Below, piece after piece: positions 35,904-50,400 of a stretch of 64,000 nt of DNA (positions are counted from its first letter, which is position 1; the number at the start of each line of letters is the position of its first letter). The notes below the pieces were generated by a model. That model was not told where the DNA came from. It saw nothing but the letters and a program-made list of their open reading frames with translations, and did no database searches. Made by a program: the position numbers and the translations under genes. Origin of the DNA: Sycobia sp. Sy_11 (lineage: Eukaryota > Arthropoda > Insecta > Hymenoptera > Epichrysomallidae); assembly GCA_018907035.1 (NCBI GenBank), contig JACCIC010000015.1, forward strand, positions 784,501 through 848,500. The letters are read 5' to 3'.

Positions 35904-38768
35904 GTACTTTATATATATCCATATCCATGTCGATATCCATTGTTATTTTTTATTACCTTTCTGGTGTGCATAATTTGCGATATAGACGAATCGTTCGCGC
36001 ATCTTTATCTATTCACATAAAGCAAAGAGTATCTGTTATGGTTTCGGATTCATTTACTCTGATTCAACGCATACTTGTTTAGAAAACGTTAAGGAATTTT
36101 CTCATTTTCCGTTTGGGCGTATGCAGTAATAAATGTACCTTTTGAAATTATAAAAAAGCTTATTATTTAGTACTTTAGTACGAGACGAGAATTTGGAAAC
36201 TATTGTCTTAGCGCCGGAAACGTATTGTCAATTAAAGTATTGTCGTGCTTTTGGGATGGTCCCTTTTGTTTAGATTTAGAAAAAATTAGTTTTTATATTA
36301 AAAATTAGGCAACAGTTTCCTAAAACATCATATAAACATTTGAGAGTCCAAGAGCATATTTTAATGAATTAAGATTTACGTTCCAAGACTATTGCACTGG
36401 AAAAATAAAATTGTAAAATATTAGATGAAAAAGCAACTGAAATGGAGATTAAATACTAGATTCAATAAGTATTAAAATAATTTTCTTATATTAAACTGGT
36501 ACATATATCGGTTTCAAATACATTCTTCATTCAAAAGTACAGCTGCAGAGTCAAAAAACGAACAAAATTAAACATAATATTATTCAATTTTGTCTTTGTC
36601 CTTTTAAGCCACAGCCTTTTTATGGTTAAGGTTGAAGGCGAGACAAAACTTATTTTTTCCTCATAGAAAATCTGATAATTTCACGAGAAACGGTAATGTT
36701 GTTCTTTTAGTATACAGGTACGAATAATACGTATCATTGTGTAAAAATTCTTGCCAATATTTATTCTATAACTATGATGCTATCGTAACCTTTTTATTTT
36801 ACCTTCTGTTATGACGTAATTTTAGAGAAATTTGAAAAGGCGAAATTGATATTAGGTCAAGTAATTAGTGGCTGTTTCGGGACATTTAGTATAAATTTAA
36901 TATTTCAAATAATTGTAAAGGTATATATAAATGATATTTCAGATATGATTTATAATAACTTATGGTATTCCAATTCCATATAAAATTTCTAATCCATTAC
37001 GTAGACCAAGATTCTTACAATATTTAGTTAATAAGCCTTGCACAGACTTATATTCTCGTGTCTGAAGTCTTGATTTTGGTCTTAAAACTTTTTAATACGA
37101 TTTTGTTTTGGTATTAGTTTTGAATTTCATTGCGAGACCGAACGATACCAAAACTCGTATTGGATAATGGTGAAGCCCTATTTATTATTGCCCGAGAGAC
37201 CAATTCAGTGAAATTTGTTGTTCTGGATAAAAAAGGTTATGGATTATAATTATATGATTTTTTTTCAATAATAGATAACAAAATATCATTTGAAATCAAA
37301 AAATTTCCTTAAATTTAAAATTATGAATTAAAAAACTAAAATTAAAATAAATTATTACTATTATAGATATATTAACAAAAAGATCTATATAAATTTGACC
37401 TTGTAAAGTTCTATTATCAATGATCGATTAGAGATATGTAAAGAATATTCGAGACAGGTATAAAAATATCACTTGATAAAATAGAAGAGATTTATCCATC
37501 CCGATAGCTTTTTATTCTTCTGCTATAGTTTGCATTTTAGTTTACCGCCATGTTTGATTGGCAATTAAAGCGATCATCGTGAATATATTTATCAATATTT
37601 TAATACACTTATGCTTGATTTTACATATGTATTAGTAATATAGAATTCGCGTTTTATTTAGAATCGACATACAACTGTAGCACAAGAAAAATTTTAATAT
37701 CGCTTATTCTAGGTTGAAGATATTTTAATTACTGTAATGAACGTTAATCGGACTAATAATATAATCCATTATTTGAAGGAGATAAATCCCATGTTTGTTC
37801 CATTTGTCTTCAAGAAGATAAAGAGATTTAATTTTCATTTAATACCTATAATGCATCGGTAAGATTACTATAATCGATTGTTTGAGATTTGAACTCGTCT
37901 TCTCAGCCGTGTGTTTATAAATTTGAATGAGATTGCCGGGAAATTCTTTTACAACCTGGATTTTTATTGTTCTCACATCCGCACGTCGAAGTTATTTTAT
38001 ATAAAGCGATTATGGATGTACAGGTTATACAACCCGAAATTAAATGGTCGATAATTCGGTACTTATAATAATAACAATGTGTGGCGCGATAAATGTTGCA
38101 TTAACTTTTTTACGCAAAAGAACAACAATTACTTAACGATAAGATAGAGGATATTACATAGTTTTCAATTGTTTGAATATATAGATCTACAATTGTATGC
38201 GCACGTATAGATGTATACCGGTGGAATGGCCTCATTTAACAAGTTTGGATTTAATTATCCAATTGAGAGATGAAAATCTAAATGAAATTATAATTCTTCT
38301 CACTTTGGGAAAATCATGTTTGTATTTTATCAATTTGAAAAATTCGACAAGCTTAAGGAGAATTTTATATATTTTAATACCAAAACATACATCCATACTA
38401 CAAGAAGCTAATAACAAAATTTCAGCTATATAGTTGAGCCGATAATATTTAAGCAGTTTCCATCAATTAAATGACGCGGAACACGTATTATTGAAAATAA
38501 AATCCATCAGCCTGCGTATAATTTTGAATTTTGCTTCTTTCTGGCCTCGCGTCTCATTCGTACGCGGGGCGCAAACTCAATGAGGCACCTCGTAGCCACT
38601 GAAAAAATACTGCATACGTGCGCTTTATTTACAAACGTATATACGTTGCGCACCGAGAGGGTCGATCGTCACCAGCCACGCGTGTCGACGAGCATCGCAA
38701 TGCGAAGTAGAAATATATAGGCACGCGTACGAGAAGAAAAGAAATATTTACACATTTATCGCGGAAGG

Positions 38769-38799
<31 letters not shown>

Positions 38800-39599
38800 C
38801 ATAATTCTTTATTCCATCAAATTTTAATTTTTTTTTCCACGCGAATACGTTTGCCGTATGATAAGATCAGCAAAAATCAGATTATAAGGGTTGCTCTGCA
38901 ATTGGAACAAAACTGCAAGCGAACGTCAAAGTTAAAAATAAAATCTGTTCAAAAAAAATGTGTACAATTTTGAACTACTTAGAAACCAAAGTTTTTAAAA
39001 AAAATCGGATTAAGTTTCTGTCAGTTATCGTTATTTTATAATTAAAGACTGGATTGTCGATCTAATCATGTTCGAAGAGAATGTATAAACTAATCTTCAA
39101 TATATTTCATCACTGCCATAAATTTATTTTTATTTCGTCTGATTATTATCATAGTATATAAAATATATCCTATTTAATCGTGCGTTGAAAAATACATTTT
39201 AACATAAGATATATTTAAAAAAAAATAGATAATAACATTATTATTTCGTTGAATTTTCTTTCATCTTGGACATTAATAGCCAATGTGTTCATCGAAATAT
39301 GAACGTATATATCGAAAATCTTGCTGAAAAAAATATAAAAACAAGTCATTAATTGAATCGTATAAATATAACATAACGTGATAACACATTAGAATCATGT
39401 ATTAGTGAACTGGGGTATCTGCTAAAATAATTGATGAATTAAATTATTTTATTATCCCAATCAGAGAAGTGAAAGATGAATGAAAATTTACATAATATAA
39501 AATTGAAATTGTCAATTTTATAAGAAATCAATACAAAGGCCGCAAATGACTAAACTTCGGCGAACGCGCGCCGCGGGCCTCGATTAAAATACGCCGAAG

Positions 39600-39640
<41 letters not shown>

Positions 39641-42600
39641 CAAATATATATATATACCTATTCACTTTTCTCCCACGCACGTGAATGGAATGCATTATCT
39701 TGAATTACGGCGTATCCTTCAAAATGCAAGAAAACGGTAAATATAGGAAGGTGTTACGATCTCTTCGCATAACTACGGCGATCTCGACCGAATAGCAGAG
39801 CCGATTACATCGTCAAATATCATCCAATGTTCTTGTGGAGTAAGAGGATCCTCTGACGGTAAATTAATAAAGTGTCAGGAAAACAGAAACAACGATTATA
39901 CGATGCGATGGAGTGAGCTTATCATTCGTTTGGTGTCTCGGATTTGTTACATAAAAGTCGGCTACTATATTCTCTTACATCCCTGTATTATGAATCCAGT
40001 TCTTCTCTCCAAGAGAGAAGCAATGCGGAGTCACAGCAATCCATTGATCCGTTTAGTATAGATACCTAATACCATAGAAGTATGGTGCAGGAACAAGACG
40101 AGTTCGAACCTGAGATTGCATCGGTGGGAACTCAAATTGTATAGCATAGCTCGAAAAGATCTTGTCAAATATTGTCAAATATTGCTAAATTTGGAAGGCA
40201 ATATGACGAATGAAATGATTGGCAGTAATTTTACAACGCTACAAGTTTTATATTAAAATTTTCTCTTAAAAATTTGCACACGCCAAGTATATCATGCTAT
40301 ATTGGTCCGTAAGATTCTTATTAAGTTAATGTTTTCCTGTTATTGTTATTGGCACTACTCTCACTTGTTTCCATGTCCATTAACTATAAAACAGTTTTTT
40401 GTCCTATTATCTTATAAATGTTCACCAGAGTTTTGAGTGCTATTTCCGTTACTTGTTTTAAGAAACTTTTTGAAATATCGTTAGATCCCAAATTGGTGTT
40501 CATATTAAATTTTAATATTTGTAGTAATTTAGTTTTAGACAAACTTACTTTTTAGGTGTGTCATTTGTCAGGTGTCTTCTATTTTCTTCACCTTTAATCT
40601 ACCTTCTTCTGTTTTTATATATTTTCTTTTAAATTTCAAAATTATAGTTGTTGTCACTCGAATTCATTGCAAAATTGTTGATACATATATTTGTTATAAA
40701 AATTGTATTATTATTATTTATCACATAAATATAAAACAGGAATGCATATGCATTTGTTTTTCTCTTCAATTGATTTAGTTTTGTTCCAGATTTATTTACG
40801 AGAGATATTGTTATTTATCGAATTTAGTCATTTGAGACACGATTCAGCTGTTCATGTTACTGTCATGTTTGTTATTAATTTGAATTGTTAAAATTCTAGT
40901 TAATTGATTATATATTTTTTTATATTAGTTTAGAGCTTTCTGCATATCGTGTCTTAATTTTGACAATTTTTCATTTCACCACAGACTTTTTACCGCTGCT
41001 TTCTAATTTTTACTTTTAGCTACATTTCTTTTATATTATCTTACTGATTTTGGAAATGATATAATTAATATCAATTTTTTCAGCAAGAATATTCTCTTTT
41101 ATGTTAATGTTTAGTTTTAGTTTATGTTTATGTTTATTAAAATTTCTTCTTTTTAGTTGTAACTGCTTTAGATTTCTTCAAATATACTTGATAGTAAGAT
41201 CTCATCGATGTAAATTATGATTATTCATATTATTGGACAATGATTATTTCCAAATAAACAAGCCTGCCTATATATATCTGTCACAATATTGCTACTACAA
41301 ATTATAGGCCCATTCTACTGAATTTTCTATTCGTCATATTTAGATGCGTTGGAGGTTTTCGTCATTTAAAAGGTTAAGATCGTAGTTCATTTTAGTATCT
41401 TCTTCAATTCTTCCTCTTTGATTTACTTTTTTAGACCCTCATTAGGTATGATAGCCATTAAAATGTCTCATGTTTAGGAGTGGTTTTGTAGATATTTTAT
41501 TATTTCTTTTAGGTTCAATATATGAGGTTTGTATTTATTATTTAAGCATTCGCAAAAGAATTAGAACATAAACTAATACCGGATCCCGTCTTCTTAAAAT
41601 CTACGAACATTCAATCTTTTATTATAGATCTATTGCTTTTTTGATTAATCTATTTATGTGCTTTTTCAATATTCCACGTATTATAGTCAATACTTTTTAC
41701 AATAGTTACATTTGTAACTAATAATTTGAAATCCCTCATTTTAATATAATATTATTCTACCATAGTTAATATTATTGTCTTCATATTTTAACTTCTCAAT
41801 GATTTTAACAAGCAGCGTACGTCTAGGAATTGGTTATCTGTCGTCCTATTGCCGAGCCCAGCAGGTAACTGAGGGCGAAACGTACAAATGGTATTTATTT
41901 CAGCTAATAATTTTAACTGATTTTTCTCAAAATTAAAAAAAAATTATTTCTTTCATATGTCTTTGAAAATTAAATCTCACATTTGGCTTAATCGCCGTTG
42001 AGATAAATATTGTCGATGTCTCATATCGCAAAACGTGTGGAATTATTCAAGGATCTAAGTAGCATATATACTTTAATTATTTAATTATATTCCACAAAGC
42101 CAAATAGCGCATTTAAATTTATCTTTTTAGTCGATACTAGTTTTTCGTGCTATGTCTTGTGTATCGTGATTGTTTGTTTCGTTTTACTTTTCAGTACTTT
42201 GCCCATCTGCCAAAGTTGTATATATCGAATAATTTAATTCTTTGAGCTGGATTCGTTTACCTACCGTGAGAATCAGTATCTCGGAGTTTGTAGCGATAAT
42301 GTTATTGCGCTTGTTTTCGAATTTAATATTGTTGATATTCTGTGGACATTGTCGATATAGCTGTCCACACTATCGTCGCGAATAAAATACAAAGTAACTG
42401 TCCTGGAAAAAATCCGGCATGTATTTCCTTCAAAATTTACTTGAAATAGCTCAGGTATTTCATCTGTACGATCGGAAGGTATGCATATATGTTGATTGAA
42501 ACTTACTATATGTGCGCATCCGGGCATTAATACCCCTGTTCATACACGCGTCAGTGTTGAGTTAGTTTTCACGTGAATTTCATCATGCGGATTTTTCCGA

Positions 42601-45440
42601 GTTTCACAAGGTATGGAAGGTCTGACGTTTGACAAAAAAATACGTTTACTTACGGTCGAAAATTTAATTCTCGATTTTCTAGGTTTACTATTTTCTTTAT
42701 CGATGACTATAAAGTCATCTATAATTTTCACATATTCAAAGTATACACATCTTCTCTTGTCTGGTACATTACATATGGCATTTATTCTTTCCCCTTTAAT
42801 CACTTTTAGTATTTCATTTATCTGTATTTCAGTTTTCTGTCACTACTGCTTGTGTCCATTTTTTTTTGGAAATTCGACTGGCGTAACAGTAGCGCAACTT
42901 TTACAAGTAGTTACGCTTTCTTGTAAGTGAGCGACATCCAGGTGTGTTAAATCGGTTCTAGTGATTTGCGATCATGATCATTCAGACGCATCTAGGTGCC
43001 TCAATCATTACACTGGCGAATAGTCAGTCGTTGTCGGTCCGCAATTCACTTCACAGTAGGTGAATTTATTTATTCATGTCGTATTATTTACGTCTTAATT
43101 GTACGAAAGCATAAGAGTTGTTCTATATTTCGTCGTAATAGCTCTTCAGTTTTTCAAGCAAATAAAAAATGCGAATTACACTTATGCAAAAACTAACGAA
43201 CTCTAAAGTGAAACTGAAAATTCTTTTCAAACTTCCATGATTTTACTGAATTGTCATACATTTGCATTTTTTAAAAAAACCATCACATTGGTAAACCTTT
43301 CAGTAAAATAATAAAGTTCATTTACTTTTAAATACCTGATATTTTTCTTCGAATTTGAAGCTACATCGCGGAAATTTATTGTTATTGCTAATTACGAAAT
43401 TACAGTTGTACTATACATACAAAATCTCAAGAAAGAGTTAGTCATATAGTAAAAGTTATAATAAAATCATAAAAATCCTGGTACGTTTAAAAATATAAAT
43501 ATTTTTTAAGAATTAGTTAACATAAAAGTTGTACATTTCATTAAAATAAACATTTTTACGGCTTACGTAAGTAAGTAAAACATAAATAAGTTCAAATAAG
43601 TAATAATTAGAATTACTATAGACATATATAAGAAATCAGTGATTTTTGCGAAAAATTCCAAATAATTCTAATTTTTATTTCGAATGCCTCATTATGATCG
43701 CGAGCTCGCGAAACTAAATACAACTTTGTTATAAATACCGAAGACTCGACTTTCCGAATCGGTATAAAATTCGCGGTTATATATATATATAACCGCGCCC
43801 GCATTACCTCGGCCGGCAAAGCCAAGCATTGTTATCCCTCCAGCCGGGTACACTTGTACGCGCACCTCTTCGCACACCGCGTGTATACAATGTGCCTTCC
43901 GGATAACGATCGGCTTCCTGTAGCTCGTGGAACGGGCTATCTTTGTTGCCTCTACGATCGTTCCCGAATAAAAAAAAAAAAAAGAAGCTCGCACGGGTCT
44001 TTTTTTTATATATATGCAAAAAGTCGAGGATCGATCGACGATGCGTAAATTTGAATGTCTCATAATCGCGAGCTGCAATTAATTTCGGTCGATTACTCGA
44101 AATGCCAGGATTCGAGGGATGTTATACGTATACTTATAAGGTTTCGTGCACCTCATCGATCGAAAAATACGTTGGTTCAATTTTGTTTTCAATTTTGAGT
44201 TTATTTTGTACAAATATTTATATATTTATTTGTATTGCAAATATCAATACAGATTCTTCATATGTACGAATAAGAAACAATAATAAGCATGAACAAATGA
44301 TAAATAATAAAACGTAATAGATGTTAAAATATTAAATTCATATATAATCAAGTAACTAGTATCTTTATAAGCTGACGGAACTACTGGAATCTGAAGAGTT
44401 CTCCATAACACAGACAATGTTATATCGATACAAATTAATCATAATATCAGGTAATTGGTTATTTGATAATGCGAGTAATGTAGAGATAAATGATTCCGAA
44501 ATATCTATGGAAAAGCTGAAGATTGATAGACGACTGAGCGTCATAGGCTTGATAAATAATTGATCGAGTGTTCAACTATATAATTATGCGCATATTAGGA
44601 AACTATATTTTCTACAGACGAACGTCTTTCTCAATTCTTTATTCCATTCTATAGAGGGAATCGAATGAATTTCTTTCAGCAGTAAAAACCATTTCTCACT
44701 AGAGAATACGTCCTATTATTATTAATTCGGATATGTGTATCAGGTTTCAAAAATGATTCCTTTAAAATCACGTGAAGTATTGAAATTTTCGACAATTCAA
44801 ATCGTAAAACCTCGCAAATAAAAGTTATCGCAGGTATTTTTGATTAAAATTAATTCAATCCAGAAACAATGTACATTTTAAATCTGCTAAACTCAATCGT
44901 TGCGATGATACGTGCATGTGGCCGTAACGATGGTTTGGGTGTTATTATATATTTACGGAAAAAGATATAGTTATATATACTATATATATAAATCATACAT
45001 GAAAGCATCACACATCCGAGGTATCGATGCGTAAAATCGTTTCAAATCGTTACAAATAAATTTGCAAAATCCATAAAAGTTCTATGTCAATTTCATTTTT
45101 ATATAATACAAAGTAGTCTTTTAAAACCGTATTCGAAAGAAAAGCTTAATTTTGTTTGCTTATATGATATACAATGGCACTTTTATATTTATCCATATAT
45201 TCTAACCATTAATTCCGATGCGTATTGTTGATAAGTATACGTGAAAAAAAGATTAACGTTTCTTCGAGTCTTACTACGTACAGATGTGCATGATATACAT
45301 AATGAAACTTCGCCGTACAGTATTCTGTGATACATTGACAAAACTGAAACAGGCTACACTTAGACAGTGTAGGAAGGATGCTTGACAGAACTTCTCGTGC
45401 TACGGACACGCGGTATATTTGATAAGACGATATATATAGA

Positions 45441-45491
<51 letters not shown>

Positions 45492-47404
45492 CATTATCAG
45501 GTGCACGATGCCTCGTATATAAGTCTTCAATCAGTTCCCAGCGGTAGAGGATCATTATTAGTAAAATTATTGTATTTTTCATATACAGAAACACTATATT
45601 ATATATATATGCACGTACCTATCTATATAAGTGTGTATGCATGTATCCATGTACGCATGTATAAATCGACGAGCTTGATCCATTGTAGGGCCTTGCACGC
45701 GCTGCTTGTATTCATCACGCACAGCCGCGTATATAAGGTCGTGGGATCAATGGCGCTCGGTGGGCAAAACAATGCCGAATTCATCTCGGATTTCATTGTG
45801 CGATACGTCGAATAATACGCCTGCGCCTGGTACCTTTTGAATTTTCGAATGAGTAACGTGTCGGGTGTGATCGGTCTTCCATATATATCTATTTGTGAAT
45901 GAGCGAACCTTTTCAAAAAGGTCGCTGAACCACGTTGTATAATTATGCGTGCCTCAAAAGGTCGATGTGAAAATTCCGTTCAAACGAATGGAAAATTCGC
46001 TGGGCGAACCAGAATTTACCGCTGTCAATTGGAATAAGTCGAGTGGAGTATGGCTGTTTTGAGTGTGCTTTTACACCTTTTTTTTGTTGTTGTTCTGTTA
46101 TATCTCCGTTTTCTAGCTTTAGCCAGTAAACGTTAGATCATTTGGAATCGTTAAATTGACAGTGCTTCAAATAAAACAATACTGGCGAAATTATTTGAGC
46201 GAATGATATGTAACGAATAAGGTTTACCAATGATTGTTGGTTGGTTATTACTTATTGTTAGTCGTTTATTGTGGATCTTTGTAAAATTCATTATTGACGA
46301 TTTTTAATGTGGCCAACGAATTAAAAGCATAATAAGCGAAGTGATCACATTTTTTTTACATCATTATACAAACGAATTATTTGTAACAAAGAAAATCGGT
46401 CCTAACTTCTAACTGTTGACGTAAATAAAATATTATTTATTTATTATGGGATCCCAAAGATTCATGGAAGAGCTGCGAGAATGAGAGTATGTAAAATTTT
46501 CAACGATGCGATCTAAAGTAGAGCGGCTTCGTCTTCTCTTTCAGACACCGACGGACATTTTCCGCTACCAAGCTTCCTCTCTTACAACCGCGAGAGATAC
46601 GACGAAACCGAGCGTAAGAGATTAATTGGAAGAAAAATCAACTGTCCGATTAACCTTTTTGTAAAGACACGCGCAGGAGAATTACACTTGGCAATTTTAT
46701 TTATTCGCGAATGGCTATCGTTGCACGTGTCTCTTGTCGAATTCAAGGACAATGACGCGAAACGTACAAATTTACTAGCATAAAAAGAGGATTATCGGCG
46801 CGTTTCATGCAATTCTACATTTTCATTTTTTATTTTATTAATGACATTTAATTTTTGGCCTTTTTATTTCGGCCGTATATCCAAGCCTACAATTTCTGTA
46901 CTTTTATTAATATGAAAATCGTCAATAGAAAACTATCTTTGCGGCATCGAGATGTTCGCGTTATCATGTGTTACCGAGAGGTACTGTATATAGCTTTATG
47001 AAAAAGTAACATGTATACGTCATCATTACCAAATTTTTTTCCAAATTTTCTTCTTCGCAAAAAGCTTCCCCGGGCTCGAGCCAAGATATTTAAAGCGATT
47101 TCAAGAAAGCCAGTCAAATCCGTCCAGTCGTTCCTCAGTTTTGCCGTCATTCAAAGATCGGCCGATATATTCATTTTTGCAGAGCGTACGGATAAACATC
47201 TGCAACGCTCAAGCATTCTATACTGGAAATATTCTATTGATGTGCAATGACAATAAGCATATGTAGTATACAATGAGCAAATTTTTAAGGAAACTATATC
47301 AACGGCATTCCTGTATAGAGTGTGCAGTCGCGGGCGTCGCACGTGACCCGCAAAGCGTTTCGTAAAACATAAGATAAAAGAATGTCACGATTTGTCTTAT
47401 TATA

Positions 47405-47456
<52 letters not shown>

Positions 47457-50400
47457 CATACATACACACCTATAATGTTCTCGCTATTATTATAAAAGGA
47501 ATAAAAAATAATTATCGAGCGACGTCTATAATGCCTATATATCCGTATCTCATGTGCAGCTGCCATCGGAGCACGTCACGTCCAAGCCATTCTGCAGACC
47601 ATCGGCTTTCTATGCTGCTACGCGATGAGGGTATGCATGTCGGTGGCGATCGTCGCCATGTCCGATAAGAAGAGTCCCGATGTAAGTACGTCTTCGCTCA
47701 CTCCGAGTCTCTTATTTATTACTTTTATTATTATTAACATTATTGTCAAATCGACGTTATCATTCGAATGTATTCGTTGGATAGACGAACATGTGAGAAA
47801 TGGAGATTCTCGAATCGTCGGAATTTACCTTCCGAAAATTATATCCAATTTTGATGAAAATCTGTAAGTATTTACGTTATTGGGGCGATGATTACAAATA
47901 TTGTAGTGACTTTTGGCTGAAATGCATGTTTCACGATTAGAAACTTTAAAAAGCCCGAAAAACCACGTGGTTTTTCGAAAGATTTTACGTATGTACAAAT
48001 TTAAAAAAAAAGTACATGTAGATCTTACTATAGAATATAAATTTTATGGCCTATATAGATTTTTGCTCGATATCTTGTATTTATTGAGACAACCCCAATC
48101 AATTATAACTTGTACTAGTGTCGACTGTATGTAAAATTAATTAATTAATCTTTTTCTCGGTCTTACAGTCTTTATAGAATAATTTACTATAATAATTTTG
48201 AATTAGACTATATACCAGTCCTTTTTTTTTTATCAGTTCCGTAGAATCTGACCTAGAAATTACTAGAGATAGAAAAAATTTAATTAGATTAACAATTAAA
48301 AATAAAAATAACATAAATTAATCTATGTACTATATCAATAAAGGATTTCAGTTCTTGACGATGAACTGGAGCTGTTCGGAACGTCGGACATTACGAGTAA
48401 ATTAAAATTTTGGTGGTGGGATCAGTCAGATTGTCCTTTATCAAAATAGTATATAGATTATTTTATTTTTAGTAGTAATTTCCATTTCAGATTCTATGGG
48501 TGTGATTATAAACAAGGACGGTCTGACTCTCATTATATAAGTGTATTAGTAGATTATTGTATAGAAACTGTAAGACCGATAAAAATATGTATTAGTTTAA
48601 CATCCAGTCTAAGAAAATTATTCTGAGCCTATTAAATTAGCTAATAGCTTTGTAAATACATTGGAGGTATTGGATTGAGGTGGCATGTAGCGAATTGATA
48701 GATTAATAATAAAAAAAGATTTATAATAAAATAATGAAAAACTCTGTTAAAAAAAACTACGAGCGCAAAACAATAAATTGGTAATGTGACAAGGAGCCGT
48801 CACAGATGCCGCATATCGATTAAGGTCCACTTTTATATTTTTTACCGGATAAACATTCTTTACTCATTAAAGGATCTCTTTTTCACGTCATTGCTTTATC
48901 AAGATAGAGGGTGTTTTGGGCTACAATTGTAATAAGAATATAGATAATATAATTTTATTAGACCATATATTTTATTATTTCAATTAAATGTAATTTTTTC
49001 AATCTAGAAAGAGCCACCTTATGCACAAATTATTAATGACAGATGTTGCGTGAACTAATCAGATCATAAAAAGACAAAAATGCGAAACGCAATTTATGTT
49101 TCAATTAATTTTTAATAAAAAATGCATATTTATGCTTTTATCTACCTTCGTGATATTTATAATTTTACTTCTAAAATCAACAATTTGTTTATGAAATAAC
49201 AATAGTTATTCAGTGTTGGTCGGTTTTTCTAAAATGTACAAGTACATTGTAACAGTTATCTTTTGTCGAATATAGGATTTAAAATATAATTTGAAAGAGT
49301 TAATACCGTATTTACTTTTTTAAATATTCAATTTTTTAAATTAAAAAAAAAAGAAGAAATTATCATATGGCGTTTAAGGCACGTCAATAAGCTTATGGCA
49401 AGATAATTTTCAATTATTTCGTACGCAATACTACTTAAGGCGCTGTAAATAATTTTTTTTTTTTTTAATGCGAAAGGTTAAAGTGTTTACGGATACTTGG
49501 AATTTCCGGAATATGTTCGTATAAAATATACTTACCCGGATTATATTTATGAAGGATATTATTAACGCAATACTGTCTGTTCTTGCATTTCTTGCTAAAT
49601 AAATCCAGTATAAACCAGAAAAAAACGATAAAAATTTGAACATTTCATTTCAATTTTTCTTTTAATGCCGTGAATTTTTTAACAGGCGTTTAGGCTAATG
49701 AAAGGAAGAATAATTTAAAATTAACAGATTTTTAATGCTGTTTCCACATTACAATGGATAATCATCACACTTCTAATTGCTTCACGTATAATATCTAGAT
49801 ATGTAAAAAAAAATTATATAAAAAGAATTCGTCAAGATAACAGTTTATATTGTTTATAGATTGTAACAAAACTTTTTGACGAAGTACTCCATTAATATTT
49901 AAAGATAATTCACTGAAAATAACGCTACGAATTTCAAATATTCGAATTATCGTGCCGGAACTGTGATAAATCATTCAAATTATCGACATCTCTTAGGTCT
50001 CTCGATGGAACCGATTAAGAGTTGCGCGCTCTGGAAAGGTATAGAAAAGAAATACATCTGTCATCGCTGATACTTTCAATATTAAAGGCTTTCAACATTA
50101 TCTATTGTGTTCTATGTATAGCCTTCCAATCGTTATTGGTAACTTTTGGGAAGAAAAAAGAATGAAATGTAAATGTCGATAGGTATTATTTTCTGTGAAA
50201 TATGAGATTGTTGTATTAACAATCGATGAAAGAGAAAAGCGTAAACAGGAACTTCGAGTATCTGTTTTTCTTTTTTTATTAAAAAATTTTATTTATAAAA
50301 ATTCATTCGGAGCTTAACTATATACCAAAAACAAAATTAACACTATTCCTATATACAGGGCGGAAAAACATCTATATCGATCAATGTAGTTTTCATACTT

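Noticed and set aside
40080..40130. GAGTTCGAACCTGAG as a tRNA T-arm
   Set aside because: No matching acceptor, D or anticodon arms can be folded around it.
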